Shown here one piece after another: positions 1 through 8,897 of a stretch of DNA of 64,000 nt (within the stretch, counting starts at the first letter, position 1; each line of letters begins with the position of its first letter). Source of the stretch: JAENVT01 sp963805445 (GTDB lineage Bacteria > Actinomycetota > Acidimicrobiia > Acidimicrobiales > Ilumatobacteraceae); contig CAWDUI010000055.1 in assembly GCA_963805445.1 (NCBI GenBank), positions 62,001-126,000 on the forward strand. The letters are read 5' to 3'. The position numbers were made by a program, and so were the translations under genes. Under the pieces are notes generated by a model. It was not told where the DNA came from and ran no database searches. It was given only the letters and a program-made list of their open reading frames with translations.

Positions 1-472
1 TCGACATCTGGATCGCGTCGTCGTAGCGCGCCGCCAGTTCCTCGGCCTTTGCCTTCAGAGCAGCGAAGTCGGGCGGTGCGTCGCCGCCGATGCCGTCCTC
101 GAGGTCGCCTTGAAGATCGGCCTCGAGCTTGAGGTACATCGACACCGAACGAATGTTGACGTACACCTCGATGCCGTTCCACGCTGCGTCGTACGCCTCG
201 AGTGCGTCCTTCGACGCCTGCAGGTCGCCTTTGCCGAGCGCTGCGATGAGGACGTCGATCGTCGGGCGAACCGACGCGACCAGTTCGGCCTCGGGCGACT
301 TGGTCGCCGGAGCCTCGGTGGTGGCCGGTGCCGCGGTCGTTGCCGGTGCCGCGGCCGCAGTCGTCGTCGGAATCGTCGCTGCGTCAGCGACCGAGCCCTT
401 CGAATCGGAGCTGCAGGACACGCAGAGCAGAGCAACTGCAATTGCGCCGGCAAGGCCGGAGCGCACCCGCAT
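1..472 (-). CDS. Secreted lipoprotein, C-terminus beyond the left edge
   Basis: The reading frame runs leftward from an ATG at 472 and is still open at the window edge (157 codons seen). The N-terminus is a lipoprotein signal: MRVRSG, then a hydrophobic stretch ending LLCVSC, with the modified Cys at residue 19. An Ala/Thr/Pro-rich linker (residues 27-50) follows, then a mainly helical acidic domain with the segment AYDAAWNGIEVYVN. That segment vaguely recalls imelysin/EfeO-like periplasmic helical domains, but I do not recognise the family with confidence. An in-frame ATG at 586 would add 38 residues before the signal. I prefer 472 because a lipoprotein signal should be N-terminal. Probably anchored on the outside of the membrane. 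Confidence 0.65.
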   Translation of the reverse strand, partial: MRVRSGLAGAIAVALLCVSCSSDSKGSVADAATIPTTTAAAAPATTAAPATTEAPATKSPEAELVASVRPTIDVLIAALGKGDLQASKDALEAYDAAWNGIEVYVNIRSVSMYLKLEADLQGDLEDGIGGDAPPDFAALKAKAEELAARYDDAIQMS

Positions 473-933
473 GCCCCGCGAGCGGCGATCGAACTCGGTG
501 CCCGGCGAAGCGTGGAGAAACAATCCATCCACATTCGAGGCGCGTTGATCTGACACGGCCGCAGCCGTCTTGTTCACGATTGTCATTTGTTTTCCCGTCC
601 CTCTTGACGCACTACGAGTGGTGCGTCGGGACAGTTAATTCAGGAAAGGAGGACCATTTCAATAAGCCAATAGTCTTAAGACTTTGTCAAGAATGTCGCG
701 CAGCGTGCCGGCCCGCGAAGGGATCAGTCGGGTCTGGTGACGACGAGCTGCTGCACCCTCAGTTCCCCGCCCTTGGCGGTGATCTTCAGTTCGGTGATCT
801 CTGCGAAAAGGGGTATTGGACCCAGGGCCTAAGACTCCGGTGTCGGTTCCCGAGAAGGCGAAATATCCAGGCGTGCTCGCGCCGTTGGATCGCAACGGCG
901 GTCCGTCAATGTCGGCCCGCGGCTCCTGCAAGA
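473..933. other. Intergenic region between lipoprotein and Crp/Fnr gene
   Basis: No intact gene is supported here. It holds a perfect inverted repeat (606-627) and a short open stretch on the minus strand (about 844-729) whose codon use looks coding (…EITELKITAKGG…, stop at 729). That stretch has no start and could be the tail of a decayed gene. Long ORFs running through on the plus strand look like shadows. Confidence 0.4.
606..627. promoter_or_regulatory. Perfect 7-bp inverted repeat, possible operator
   Basis: GACGCAC and GTGCGTC flank an 8-nt spacer. The repeat overlaps a TTGACG hexamer (604-609) and lies 20 nt upstream of the alternative ATG (586) of the lipoprotein. It could be a regulator site or a small hairpin. 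The regulator is unknown; the neighbouring Crp/Fnr protein is one candidate, although the sequence is not the Crp or Fnr consensus. Confidence 0.35.
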
Positions 934-1590
934 ATGGCCGCCGTGGATGAGGGGCTGTTCGGCGGGCTGGACGATGATGCCCGTCGCGCCCTGTGGGCCC
1001 ACATGCGGCGACGTCGGTTCGCCCGCGGCCAGATCATCTTCCACGAGGGTGACCCTGCCGACTCCCTGCACCACATCGTCAAGGGTCATGTGTCCGTCAA
1101 GACATCGACGCCGCGCGGCGATCAGGCGATCTTGCGGGTGCTGGGTCCCGATCACATCGTCGGCGAATTCGCGTTGATCTCGCCCGGTCCGCGGGCAGCA
1201 ACCGTCACGGCACTCGAGCCCACCGAGACGATGGTGCTCGACCGCGAGTCGTTCCTTGCACTTCGAAAGCAACGCCCGAGCGTCGACGATTTCCTCATCA
1301 ACGCCTCCGTGGCAGAGGTACGACGGCTCTCCGCCGCTCTCGTCGAGGCCTTGTACCTTCCCGTGGAGACGCGGGTTCTGCGGCGTGTCCACGAGCTCGC
1401 CGAGCTGTATCGAGGCGGTGAGACGACCTGCGTGCCCCTCGGTCAGGACGAGATCGCCCAACTTGCGGGGGTGACCCGGCAAACGGTCAACAAGGTGCTG
1501 GCCAAAGCACAGCTGGATGGGGCGCTCCACATCGAGCGGGGCCGGCTCCAAATCCTCGATCCCGAGGAGATCCGCCGCCGGTGCCACTGA
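934..1590 (+). CDS. Crp/Fnr-family transcriptional regulator
   Basis: A 218-aa protein with the full Crp/Fnr architecture. Residues about 10-120 form a cyclic-nucleotide-binding beta-roll: FHEGDPADSLHHIVKGHV, then GEFALISPGPRAATVTALE, which corresponds to the phosphate-binding cassette. Residues 150-215 carry the winged helix with QDEIAQLAGVTRQTVNKVL as recognition region. The four N-terminal cysteines of an Fe-S Fnr protein are absent, so it probably senses a nucleotide or other small ligand. The open frame extends far upstream, but homology only begins near the ATG at 934, so I start there; GTG at 946 is an alternative. No clear ribosome-binding site. The target is unknown. The next operon encodes a protein with two cNMP domains, so a shared signal is possible. 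Confidence 0.85.
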   Translation: MAAVDEGLFGGLDDDARRALWAHMRRRRFARGQIIFHEGDPADSLHHIVKGHVSVKTSTPRGDQAILRVLGPDHIVGEFALISPGPRAATVTALEPTETMVLDRESFLALRKQRPSVDDFLINASVAEVRRLSAALVEALYLPVETRVLRRVHELAELYRGGETTCVPLGQDEIAQLAGVTRQTVNKVLAKAQLDGALHIERGRLQILDPEEIRRRCH

Positions 1591-1680
1591 TGGTCACATC
1601 CGGCTGCAAACGCGCAAGCAGCGCTCGATCGGGGCGAACCCCGGCCGAGCGCTGCCTTCCCGTCCATCTCCTCGATGGTG

Positions 1681-1836
1681 CTAGACGGCCTTCTTGGCCA
1701 CCTTCCGTGACACCCTGCGTGCGACCTTGCGGCTGGCGAGACGCTGCGATGTGCGGCTCTCTTCGGCCTGGCTCTTGCCGGCGTCGAGCTTCGGTGAGGT
1801 GCTCGGGTTCTTCGGATCAATCTTCTTCTCGCTCAT
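1681..1836 (-). CDS. Small basic peptide, 51 aa
   Basis: A short gene with a good ribosome-binding site (TTGGAGGCACGAA just before the ATG). The product starts MSEKKIDPKNPS, has a polar Ser/Glu-rich middle, and ends in a strongly basic tail (RKVARRVSRKVAKKAV). It has no signal peptide or Cys. The family is not recognised. It is divergent from the PqqD-M50-cNMP gene, with 120 bp between the two starts, so co-regulation is likely. It could be a nucleic-acid-binding peptide, or conceivably a substrate of the adjacent PqqD-containing protease; the second idea is speculation from position only. Confidence 0.6.
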   Translation of the reverse strand: MSEKKIDPKNPSTSPKLDAGKSQAEESRTSQRLASRKVARRVSRKVAKKAV

Positions 1837-1956
1837 TTCGTGCCTCCAAGTGGATTGGGTGGTGTAAGTGATACTCAACACCATTCGCCGTGCCTCGTCT
1901 GTCAACCAGCCGACATTGGTTGTGTCAACCGGGCGACGTTCAGTGTCGACGACTCG

Positions 1957-4050
1957 ATGAGCACAACGACCGATGTCTGGGAGGCGCTCGCTGCAGAGGT
2001 CGATGGCCGGGTCTGGCGGCCCGAACTGGCCTCGTGGGTAGAGGTCAAACGATTCGAGGCCAGGGGCGGCCACGTCTACGCGATCGTGGCGAACCGTCGC
2101 GATCTCGTCTACTTCCGCCTGACGGCGGCGGAGCTCGACCTCCTGCCGCTGCTCGATGGAACACGCACGCTCGGTGAGGTCGTCGTGACCCGGTTCGACA
2201 CGTCGGGCGAGCTCGACGCGGCGACCATCGTCGACCTCGTTCGCACGCTGCATTCAGGCGGCTTCCTCACCGACGAATTTGTCGACGTCGACGCCGCAGT
2301 GAGAAAGGCGATCGCCCCGACGGGCTTGCAGGCTCGGCTTGGTAAGTTCGCCCGCACGCTCACGATCGACTGGTCGGGGGCCGAGAAGCTCACGCAGTGG
2401 TGCTATCGGCACGGGCTCCGCCACCTGTTCCGCCCGGCCGGGATCGCGATCTCGTCGCTCCTTGCCGTGGGTGGCCTTGTCGCTTTCGTCGCAGTGGTCG
2501 CGCGCCACGGTCTGGCCTACGAGACGCGGTCGTTGGGTGCTTGGGTGGCGCTTCTGTTCGCGCTCAATCTCCTGCTCATCTTCATCCACGAGCTCGGCCA
2601 CGCTGCCGTGCTCGTCCATTACCGGCGTCGTGTCCGCAGCGCCGGTTTCCGTATCTACTTCGGTGCGCCAGCGTTCTTCGTGGACTCGTCGGATGCGTTG
2701 ATGCTCGATCGCAAGGCGCGCATCGCCCAGTCCTTCGGCGGGCCGTACTTCGAGCTCGTCGGATCGGGTGTCGCCGCGATCGCCTTGTGGGGGTGGCCAC
2801 ACGGCTTTCTCGCGCCAGTGCTGTTCAGCTTCGTCGTCGTCAACTACTACATCTTGCTGATCAACCTCACGCCCATGCTCGAGCTCGACGGCTATTTCAT
2901 CTTGTCGGATGCAATACGCGTGCCCGATCTGCGTCCTCGGTCGTTGGCGTTCGTGCGCCACGATTTGTGGGCCAAGCTCCGCCGACGCGAACGGTTCTCG
3001 TCCGTCGACGTCGGACTGCTCCTGTTCGGGACCATCGGCGTCGCGTTCACCGTCTTCGTTCTGGTATCGACCTTCTGGTTCTGGCAGCGCACCTTCGGAG
3101 GCCTCATCGGATCGCTCTGGAACGCGGGGGCGGCGGGAGTCGTGGCGCTCGTCGTGCTCGTGTCGTTCCTTGGCGCGCCTGTCATCCGTGGCGTCGTCTT
3201 GCTTGCCCGGGGGGTTGGCCGCCGAATCGAAACGTGGTTTCAGCGAAGCCGGTTCCGGGCTCAGCGCCACTGGCGCATCGAGGCGGCCGCGCTCGTCGAT
3301 GTGTTGCCGTCATTCGACGATCTCCCCGCCGAGGTCTTGAACGACATTGCCGGGCGCGTCGAGCGACACCGCGTCGCTCGCGGCAGCGTGGTCGTTCGGC
3401 AGGGTGATGTCGCCGACACCTTGTACATCGTTCGTTCGGGGACACTCGACGTGATCGAAGAGGACGTCGACGGCACAGAACGGGTGCTGCAGACACTCGG
3501 CGCCGGGGAATCGTTCGGCGAGGTCGGTCTCGTGCGAGGAGCGCGGCGTAACGCGACCGTGCGTGCTCGCTGCCGTACGGAGCTGTTCGCAATCGACAAA
3601 GGGACGTTCGACCGGTTGCTGGCTGATCACGTAACGCTCGCGGAGATCGCGCCGACGTTGTACGAGCTCGCCGCGCTGCGCGCGCTGCCGCCGTTCGCCA
3701 ACGTGCCGTCCAGCGAGCTGCGACGACTCCGAGAGCAGGGGTCTTGGCTGAACATCCCGCCCGGCACCGTCGTCGTCGAGCAGGGCGACGTCGGCGACGC
3801 CTTCTATGCCGTGGGCGATGGGCGATTCGAGGTTCTGGTCGACGACCGGAACGTGGGGTCGTGCGAAGCAGGTGGCCACTTCGGTGAGCTCGCTCTCCTG
3901 GCCGACGCGCCTCGCGCCGCCACCGTTCGCAGCCTGACGCCGGCACGCGTCTTCCGGCTCGACCGCAGCGGCTTTCAGCACCTCGTCGCCAGCGCGTTCC
4001 AAGACCGCGTCGAGACAGCGTCGCACCGCGTTGCCTTCCAACGCGAATAG
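1957..4050 (+). CDS. PqqD-like / M50 zinc metalloprotease / double cNMP-binding protein
   Basis: A 697-aa membrane protein. Residues about 25-110 resemble a PqqD-type domain (the peptide-binding fold of RiPP enzymes). About 150-400 is a polytopic M50 (site-2-protease-like) unit with the zinc motif HELGHA and the third ligand region LDGYFIL. About 430-697 holds two consecutive cyclic-nucleotide-binding domains with GESFGEVGLVRGARRNATVRA and GGHFGELALLADAPRAATVRS. This combination suggests an intramembrane or peptide-processing protease whose activity is gated by a cyclic nucleotide. The ATG at 1957 begins where homology begins. It is followed 28 bp later by a small zinc-ribbon gene, probably in the same operon. 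The frame is intact for 2.1 kb. Substrate unknown. Confidence 0.85.
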   Translation: MSTTTDVWEALAAEVDGRVWRPELASWVEVKRFEARGGHVYAIVANRRDLVYFRLTAAELDLLPLLDGTRTLGEVVVTRFDTSGELDAATIVDLVRTLHSGGFLTDEFVDVDAAVRKAIAPTGLQARLGKFARTLTIDWSGAEKLTQWCYRHGLRHLFRPAGIAISSLLAVGGLVAFVAVVARHGLAYETRSLGAWVALLFALNLLLIFIHELGHAAVLVHYRRRVRSAGFRIYFGAPAFFVDSSDALMLDRKARIAQSFGGPYFELVGSGVAAIALWGWPHGFLAPVLFSFVVVNYYILLINLTPMLELDGYFILSDAIRVPDLRPRSLAFVRHDLWAKLRRRERFSSVDVGLLLFGTIGVAFTVFVLVSTFWFWQRTFGGLIGSLWNAGAAGVVALVVLVSFLGAPVIRGVVLLARGVGRRIETWFQRSRFRAQRHWRIEAAALVDVLPSFDDLPAEVLNDIAGRVERHRVARGSVVVRQGDVADTLYIVRSGTLDVIEEDVDGTERVLQTLGAGESFGEVGLVRGARRNATVRARCRTELFAIDKGTFDRLLADHVTLAEIAPTLYELAALRALPPFANVPSSELRRLREQGSWLNIPPGTVVVEQGDVGDAFYAVGDGRFEVLVDDRNVGSCEAGGHFGELALLADAPRAATVRSLTPARVFRLDRSGFQHLVASAFQDRVETASHRVAFQRE

Positions 4051-4078
4051 CGTGCGCAGGCGTGAAGGGAGCGCTCGG

Positions 4079-4288
4079 ATGAACTGCTGGCATTGTCGGA
4101 AGACAGCGGTGGCGACCTGCCGTTTCTGCGGCCGTGCGGTCTGCGAGAACCACGTCACGACGCGACCGTTCATCCTGGAGCTGCTCGAACGATCCGAGCC
4201 GGTGCGGGCCTTGGTGGTCGACGACGCTGTCTTCTGCGGCGCCTGCCACCCGCGGCCGAACCCGGTGAACCTACCCGAGCTCAGCTGA
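4079..4288 (+). CDS. Small zinc-ribbon / B-box-like protein
   Basis: 69 aa, starting MNCWHCRKTAVATCRFCGRA, so two CxxC pairs separated by about 10 residues, then a His (ENHVT) and a C-terminal CGACH. This pattern is that of a small treble-clef or B-box-like zinc binder. A ribosome-binding site (GAAGGGAG) precedes the ATG. It follows the M50-cNMP gene by 28 bp, which suggests co-transcription. No enzymatic residues are visible; a role as a partner or regulator of the protease is inference only. Confidence 0.7.
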   Translation: MNCWHCRKTAVATCRFCGRAVCENHVTTRPFILELLERSEPVRALVVDDAVFCGACHPRPNPVNLPELS

Positions 4289-4298
4289 TCGCCACGCA

Positions 4299-4326
4299 GG
4301 GTGAGGACCCGCGGGGGCCCTCACCC
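4299..4326. terminator. Bidirectional terminator hairpin
   Basis: GGGTGAGGACCC pairs with GGGCCCTCACCC (11 of 12 positions) around a GCGG loop. It lies between the convergent zinc-ribbon gene and the collagen-like gene. No long T-run on either side. Confidence 0.65.
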
Positions 4327-4339
4327 TCCCAACATCTGG

Positions 4340-5163
4340 TCAGCCGATGCAGACGCTGAAGGAACCGGTGAGGATGGTGCTGACCACGGCGCCACCGCCG
4401 TTCGGGGCGGCGCCGACAGCCGTGTCGCTGACACGGGCCGCTGGGTGGCATGTCACACCACCGTTGATCTTGACGAGCCCCCCGCTGATATTGGTGTTGC
4501 CACCAGCCTCCAGGGTCACGGTGGCACCAGCAGTGATCGTTGTGTCCTGTGATCCCTTCACCGTGGCACTGCCACCGGCGAGGACCGTGGCGTTGAGCCC
4601 CGCTCGAACCTCGGCGTTGGTATTCGCCTGAACCGAGACGGTGCCGCCGCGAACGGTAATGGCATCACCGAGAAGTGTGATCAGCGGGCCGGCATCGCGC
4701 TTGATCGTGATGCCCGTGTCCGTCACGCTGATCGAGTACTGACCGTTCGGACTGGTGAACGTTCCCGAGAACGGTTGCCCGTCCGCTCCGGATTTGCCGT
4801 CGGCGCCACTGCAGACATACGCCGTCGAGCCACTTGCGTCGGTGATGGCCGCGCCGCCGGCCGGACAGTTTCGGTCGCCCGCCGTGAGTTGCTTCACCGT
4901 CGGGCTCACACCCGGGGCGCCGTTCGTGCCGTTCGTGCCGTTCGTGCCCGGATCGCCCTTCTCACCCTTTGCGACCACGCCAGAGGGTTCTCGAAGTTCT
5001 TGCACTGGCTGGCGGAATCGACGACGCGGAGGATGCCGCCGATCTTGGTGTAGCAACCCTGGATCGTTCCGTCGCCTCCGGGAATCGCCGCATAGGCGAC
5101 CCCGGCCGCGGTGACGCCGACGACCACCACCACTCCACACGCGAACAACGACTTGCGCCTCAT
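4340..5163 (-). CDS. Secreted protein with collagen-like triplets (frameshifted)
   Basis: The start ATG at 5163 follows AAGGGGAAG. Residues 1-28 are a signal peptide (MRRKSLFACGVVVVVGV…AYA). A short domain follows with CYTKIGGILRVVDSASQCK, common ahead of collagen-like repeats in actinobacterial surface proteins. Then come Gly-X-Y triplets (GEKGDPGTNGTNGTNGAPG), a GADGKSGADGQ stretch, and a beta-rich C-terminal half with many Thr/Gly/Asn residues, possibly a beta-helix. The frame changes once near 4968, between ENPLAW and VAKGEKG; one missing G in a GGG run would restore it. Likely exported and surface-associated. Function unknown. Confidence 0.75.
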
Positions 5164-5444
5164 CAGCTTCCCCTTTGATCTGGGGCGCTGCACAGCCGCG
5201 GCGCCCGCCCAGACGGCGAGTGTGCGCTGAGCCACGATTTCGTGTCAAGCAGGGCCACTCGCCCCGGTCGCACGGTGATTGTGGGCGCGATTTCAAGTTG
5301 ACACCCCGGTTTCACCCGAGCCCGTGGTCGACGACACGCCACAGTCCGGTCGGCTGGTCAGGTTTGTGGTGCAGTAGTTCTGGTGCGCGTCGACCCGAGA
5401 CCGATCACGGATTCTGAAGCGGTGCGGTGACGCGGAGGGAACGA

Positions 5445-6515
5445 TCACTCGGGGGCGGCAGGATCGATTGCAACCAGTGGATAGCGGGTACCCACCGAGC
5501 TGGGCCCGTAATGGCCCGGCGCGAAGGCGGACGCCAGGGCGGTCTTGGCGTGCCAGCCCGTGCAATGTCCGGGAGCGACGATACGGGGACGGACCAAGTC
5601 GCGGAGGTCTCGTACAGTGTCGCCGATCCGTTGCTCCATCGCCGCGCCGGCGAGGTGATAGCCGCCGAGCACGACGTCGATAGGGACCTCGGGAAACAGA
5701 GCCATCGCTCCGAGACACGCGTTCACCACACCGGCGTGCGAGCACGCTGACAGTACCGAGACGCCGCGTCCGCGAACGTGGGCGGCGAGGAATCGCTCGT
5801 CGAGGATCAGCGGATCGGGTTCGCATCGTTCACCCCGGAACGTGTGGTGACCGACGAGACCGGTCTCGTACGCCGTGACCCGGTCGATGAGACCACTGCC
5901 CACGAAGAGACCTCCGACTTCGTGCGGCGCATCGTTCGTGACGATTCGTCCACCGGCCGCCTCGATCTCGAGAAACGTCGGCTCCGGTGGCAGCAGCGCG
6001 ATCGTTCCCGAGGGCAACAGCACACCGCGTTGATCGGGCCGGTCCGGATGCAGATCAACGACCAGAGCGGGCAAACCCTTCGCAGAACGCGCCGAAGTGA
6101 TCGCCTCGACCACGGTCGGGAAACCGCCGCTGTGGTCGGAATGCCAATGCGACAAGAACAGCACCTCGATCGATGCGAGATCGATGCCGAGCCGCTCGGC
6201 ATTGTCGAGCCAAACATCGCCGTACGGGCCGACGTCGAACAACACCGTCCGGGTCTCCGAGCCACGCCGCCCCGTCACGAGTACAGAGAACCCATGACAG
6301 GCCACACAGAGCTGGTCGAACACGCAAACGCCGGCGTGTCCGTCATGTTCGCGAGTCGGTGCAAGGCGCCCCAACAACGACACCATCTCCGGAACCTGGG
6401 CGACACCCGCATCGATGCTCGACAACGTGTCGGTCTCGTTGTCGACTACGACGGTCAGCACCAACTCATCCAGAATCGGGCTCTCTGCAGGCGGCACCGG
6501 GCGATCTTCGCACAC
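5445..6515 (-). CDS. Metallo-beta-lactamase-fold hydrolase, COG1237-like
   Basis: A 356-aa protein with the MBL zinc motif HWHSDHSGG (H-x-H-x-D-H) and the downstream SACSHAGVVN, typical of the group of dihydropterin-related MBL enzymes (COG1237). C-terminal metal ligands are visible in GGYHLAG and APGHCTGWH. Upstream is a short N-terminal extension with CFDQLCVACHGFSVL, where two close Cys residues may add a metal or redox function. The start is GTG at 6515. The enzyme probably hydrolyses a phosphate or ester substrate, but the sequence does not show which. No operon partner; the channel gene lies 72 bp upstream in the same direction. Confidence 0.8.
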   Translation of the reverse strand: MCEDRPVPPAESPILDELVLTVVVDNETDTLSSIDAGVAQVPEMVSLLGRLAPTREHDGHAGVCVFDQLCVACHGFSVLVTGRRGSETRTVLFDVGPYGDVWLDNAERLGIDLASIEVLFLSHWHSDHSGGFPTVVEAITSARSAKGLPALVVDLHPDRPDQRGVLLPSGTIALLPPEPTFLEIEAAGGRIVTNDAPHEVGGLFVGSGLIDRVTAYETGLVGHHTFRGERCEPDPLILDERFLAAHVRGRGVSVLSACSHAGVVNACLGAMALFPEVPIDVVLGGYHLAGAAMEQRIGDTVRDLRDLVRPRIVAPGHCTGWHAKTALASAFAPGHYGPSSVGTRYPLVAIDPAAPE

Positions 6516-6587
6516 GTCAAGATCGGGTGGCGTCAGCGACGCGACAGACGAGAGTGAGCCGACTCTCCTCGACGGTTGCCAACGGCC

Positions 6588-7785
6588 TCAGCCCCAGAAG
6601 ATGCATGTCGGGTCTTCGTCGACCTCGTCGAGCAGGTCCTGAATCTCGGCGCTCGGCTCGAAGTCGGGGTAGCGGCGAACCTTGTCGTTGCTGTCGATGA
6701 AGTACAGCGTCCACTCACGTCGACGGCTGTCGTAGGCAAGCCGTGCATTCGGGACCCGTAGCCACGTCATCTCGCCGTCCACGCCCGGCATCAGGCGGGT
6801 CGGATGAGTTCGACGAGGCTGACGAAGGTCCGCCTCAGTGCCGACCGCGATCACGATGTGATGGCTGCGCAACACGGTGTCGAGGTCGGGATTGGTCGTG
6901 AAGCTGCCGTCCATGTTGCGCAGAGCCAGCACGAGCGCGCCACAGTCGTCGCGTAGTCGGGCCTGACGCAGGGTCCGACCATCGAGTGGTGACCCATCCG
7001 GGATCTCGACCTCCTGCATGCGGAACTCCATGCTTCGGTCGTGCATCACGACGTCGACGAACTCGGCGACGTTGGGGCGGACGACGAAGCTGGCCATGCG
7101 GGCAGCACCCAGTTCCTGCGGGTTGACCACACGGTCGGCGCCGGCGCGGCTGAGCTTGCCGATGCTGTCGTCCTGCCGGGCGCGGCGCCACGATGAACAG
7201 CGCCGGATTGAGCGACCGCCCCGACAGCGTCACGAAGAGGTTGTCGGCGTCATCGGCGAGCGCGGCGACAAGAGCGTGCGCCCGTTCGATGCCGGCGGCC
7301 CGCAACGTGGTGTCGAGCGTGGCGTCACCCACGATCGTCGGCGTCGGAACATTGGCGACTCGTGTCGGGTCGCTGTCGACGACGACGACGTGGCGGCCTT
7401 CACGCTCGAGGTCAGCCGCGACTGCCCGACCGACACGGCCCCACCCGCACAACACGACGTGCCCTCGCAGATCGGAGATAGTCCTGTCCATCCGTCGCCT
7501 CCCGATGATTTCTCGAAATTGTCCATCGACGATCATCTGCACGCCCAGGGTGAACGTGTACAGCACGGTGCCGACACCGACGGTGATCAGCGCGATCGTG
7601 AAGATCTTCTCTGCGGTATCGAACTCTCCGACCTCACGGAATCCGACCGTGGAGACCGTCGTGAACGTCTGGTACAACGCATCGATCAACGACAACCCGA
7701 GGATCAAGTAGCCGATAGTGCCTGTGACCAGCACGAGCACCACCATCCCCGCGGCGATGCGGAGGCGAGAGAGCGTAGGGGTCAC
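6588..7785 (-). CDS. Two-TM potassium channel with RCK (TrkA-N/TrkA-C) domain (frameshifted)
   Basis: Start GTG at 7785. TM1 is AAGMVVLVLVTGTIGYLIL. The pore loop LYQTFTTVSTVGF holds the selectivity filter with TVGF in place of the usual TVGYGD. TM2 is FTIALITVGVGTVLYTF. A cytosolic Rossmann domain with the NAD motif GWGRVGRAVAADL and the acidic VVVDSD follows, then a TrkA-C domain (residues about 250-330) and a short C-terminal extension. The frame breaks near 7185; reading FIVA-RARQDDSIGKLSRAGADR across it needs removal of one C in GCGCCGCGCC. Likely a ligand-gated K+ channel. Selectivity is less certain because the filter Tyr is Phe. Confidence 0.85.
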
Positions 7786-8036
7786 GGACGCGAAGCTAGT
7801 GGTAGCCGGTCGACCGACAGCGCAGCGTCGAGTACAGGACCTCGTGCTGCCGGCGATCCCGTGTAATGACGAGCACCTTGAAACCAAGCGACGTCAGCTT
7901 CTCTGCCATCGATTGGCACCCAGAACTCGGAGCAGAACGGAATCCTGGGGCCGCCACATCCGTCTGAACCGGTCACAAGATGACCGATTTATCTCTTTAC
8001 GGTGTGGGTAAGCAAACATCGACGATTGGAGTGATC

Positions 8037-8894
8037 ATGCCCGAGCGAGACGGTTACATCCCTGGCGTTCCGTGCTGGGTCGATACCAGCCAGCCCGACC
8101 CCAAGGCCGCGGTCAAGTTCTACGGCGAGCTGTTCGGCTGGGCCTTCGAGGACGCGATGCCCGAGGGCGCCGACAGCAGCTACCTCATGGCCATGATTCG
8201 CGGCGGCACGGTCGCCGCCGTCGGCCCGGTCCCTGAGGGTGCACCACCGATGGCGATGTGGAACACATACATCTCGGTCGGCAACGCCGACGAGACGGCA
8301 GCGAAGATCCGCGACGCAGGTGGGTCCGCGGCGGAGCCCTTCGACGTGTTCGAAGCTGGGCGGATGGCCGTCGCCAGCGATCCCGAGGGGGCGGTGTTCT
8401 GCGTGTGGCAACCGAACAAGACCTTCGGCGCGCAGATCGTCAACGAGCACGGCTCGCTGAACTTCAACGTGCTCGCCACCCGCGACCTGGATCGAGCGAA
8501 GGCGTTCTACGGAGCAGTGTTCGGCTGGCAGACGCTGCCGTTGCCATCCGGCGTGATGTGGACGCTGCCCGGCTACGGCGACCACCTCGAGCAGGCCAAT
8601 CCGGGCCTTCGCAAGGGAATGGAGCAGATGGGCGCGCCCGCGGGGTTCATCGACGTAGTCGCCGCGGTCAACCCGATCGTCGGCAACGACTCGGGCACAC
8701 CGGCGCACTGGGACGTCACGTTTGCCGTCGACGATGTCGAGGCCATCGCAGCGAAGGCGAAGTCGCTCGGCGCCGAGATCGTCGACGGTCCACTCGATGC
8801 ACCGTGGACGCGCATGGTGGTGATCAAGGATCCCCAGGGAGCCACGTTCGTCGCCAGCCAGTTCGTGCCGGAGAACAAGGACCTCGTGGGCTGA
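8037..8894 (+). CDS. Two-domain VOC (glyoxalase/bleomycin resistance) protein
   Basis: 285 aa with two tandem VOC half-domains. The first starts GVPCWVDTSQPDPKAAVKFY, the second NFNVLATRDLDRAKAFYGAV; both contain FYGxxFGW and end in a D-P-x-G-A element (SDPEGAVFCVWQ, KDPQGATFVASQ). This is the CFP-30/hydroxylase-like branch of the VOC superfamily, often without known substrate. The ATG at 8037 follows TTGGAGTGATC. The frame is intact. It stands alone, convergent with the YceI gene, with only 3 bp between stops. Confidence 0.85.
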   Translation: MPERDGYIPGVPCWVDTSQPDPKAAVKFYGELFGWAFEDAMPEGADSSYLMAMIRGGTVAAVGPVPEGAPPMAMWNTYISVGNADETAAKIRDAGGSAAEPFDVFEAGRMAVASDPEGAVFCVWQPNKTFGAQIVNEHGSLNFNVLATRDLDRAKAFYGAVFGWQTLPLPSGVMWTLPGYGDHLEQANPGLRKGMEQMGAPAGFIDVVAAVNPIVGNDSGTPAHWDVTFAVDDVEAIAAKAKSLGAEIVDGPLDAPWTRMVVIKDPQGATFVASQFVPENKDLVG

Positions 8895-8897
8895 GGC

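Noticed and set aside
328..933. A 200-residue N-terminal extension of the Crp/Fnr protein
   Set aside because: The upstream part of the frame overlaps the lipoprotein gene on the other strand, has no family similarity, and would give an abnormal protein length.
2254..4249. Long minus-strand frames opposite the M50-cNMP gene
   Set aside because: Arg/Pro/Asp-rich shadows produced by high GC content. The plus strand has clear domains throughout.
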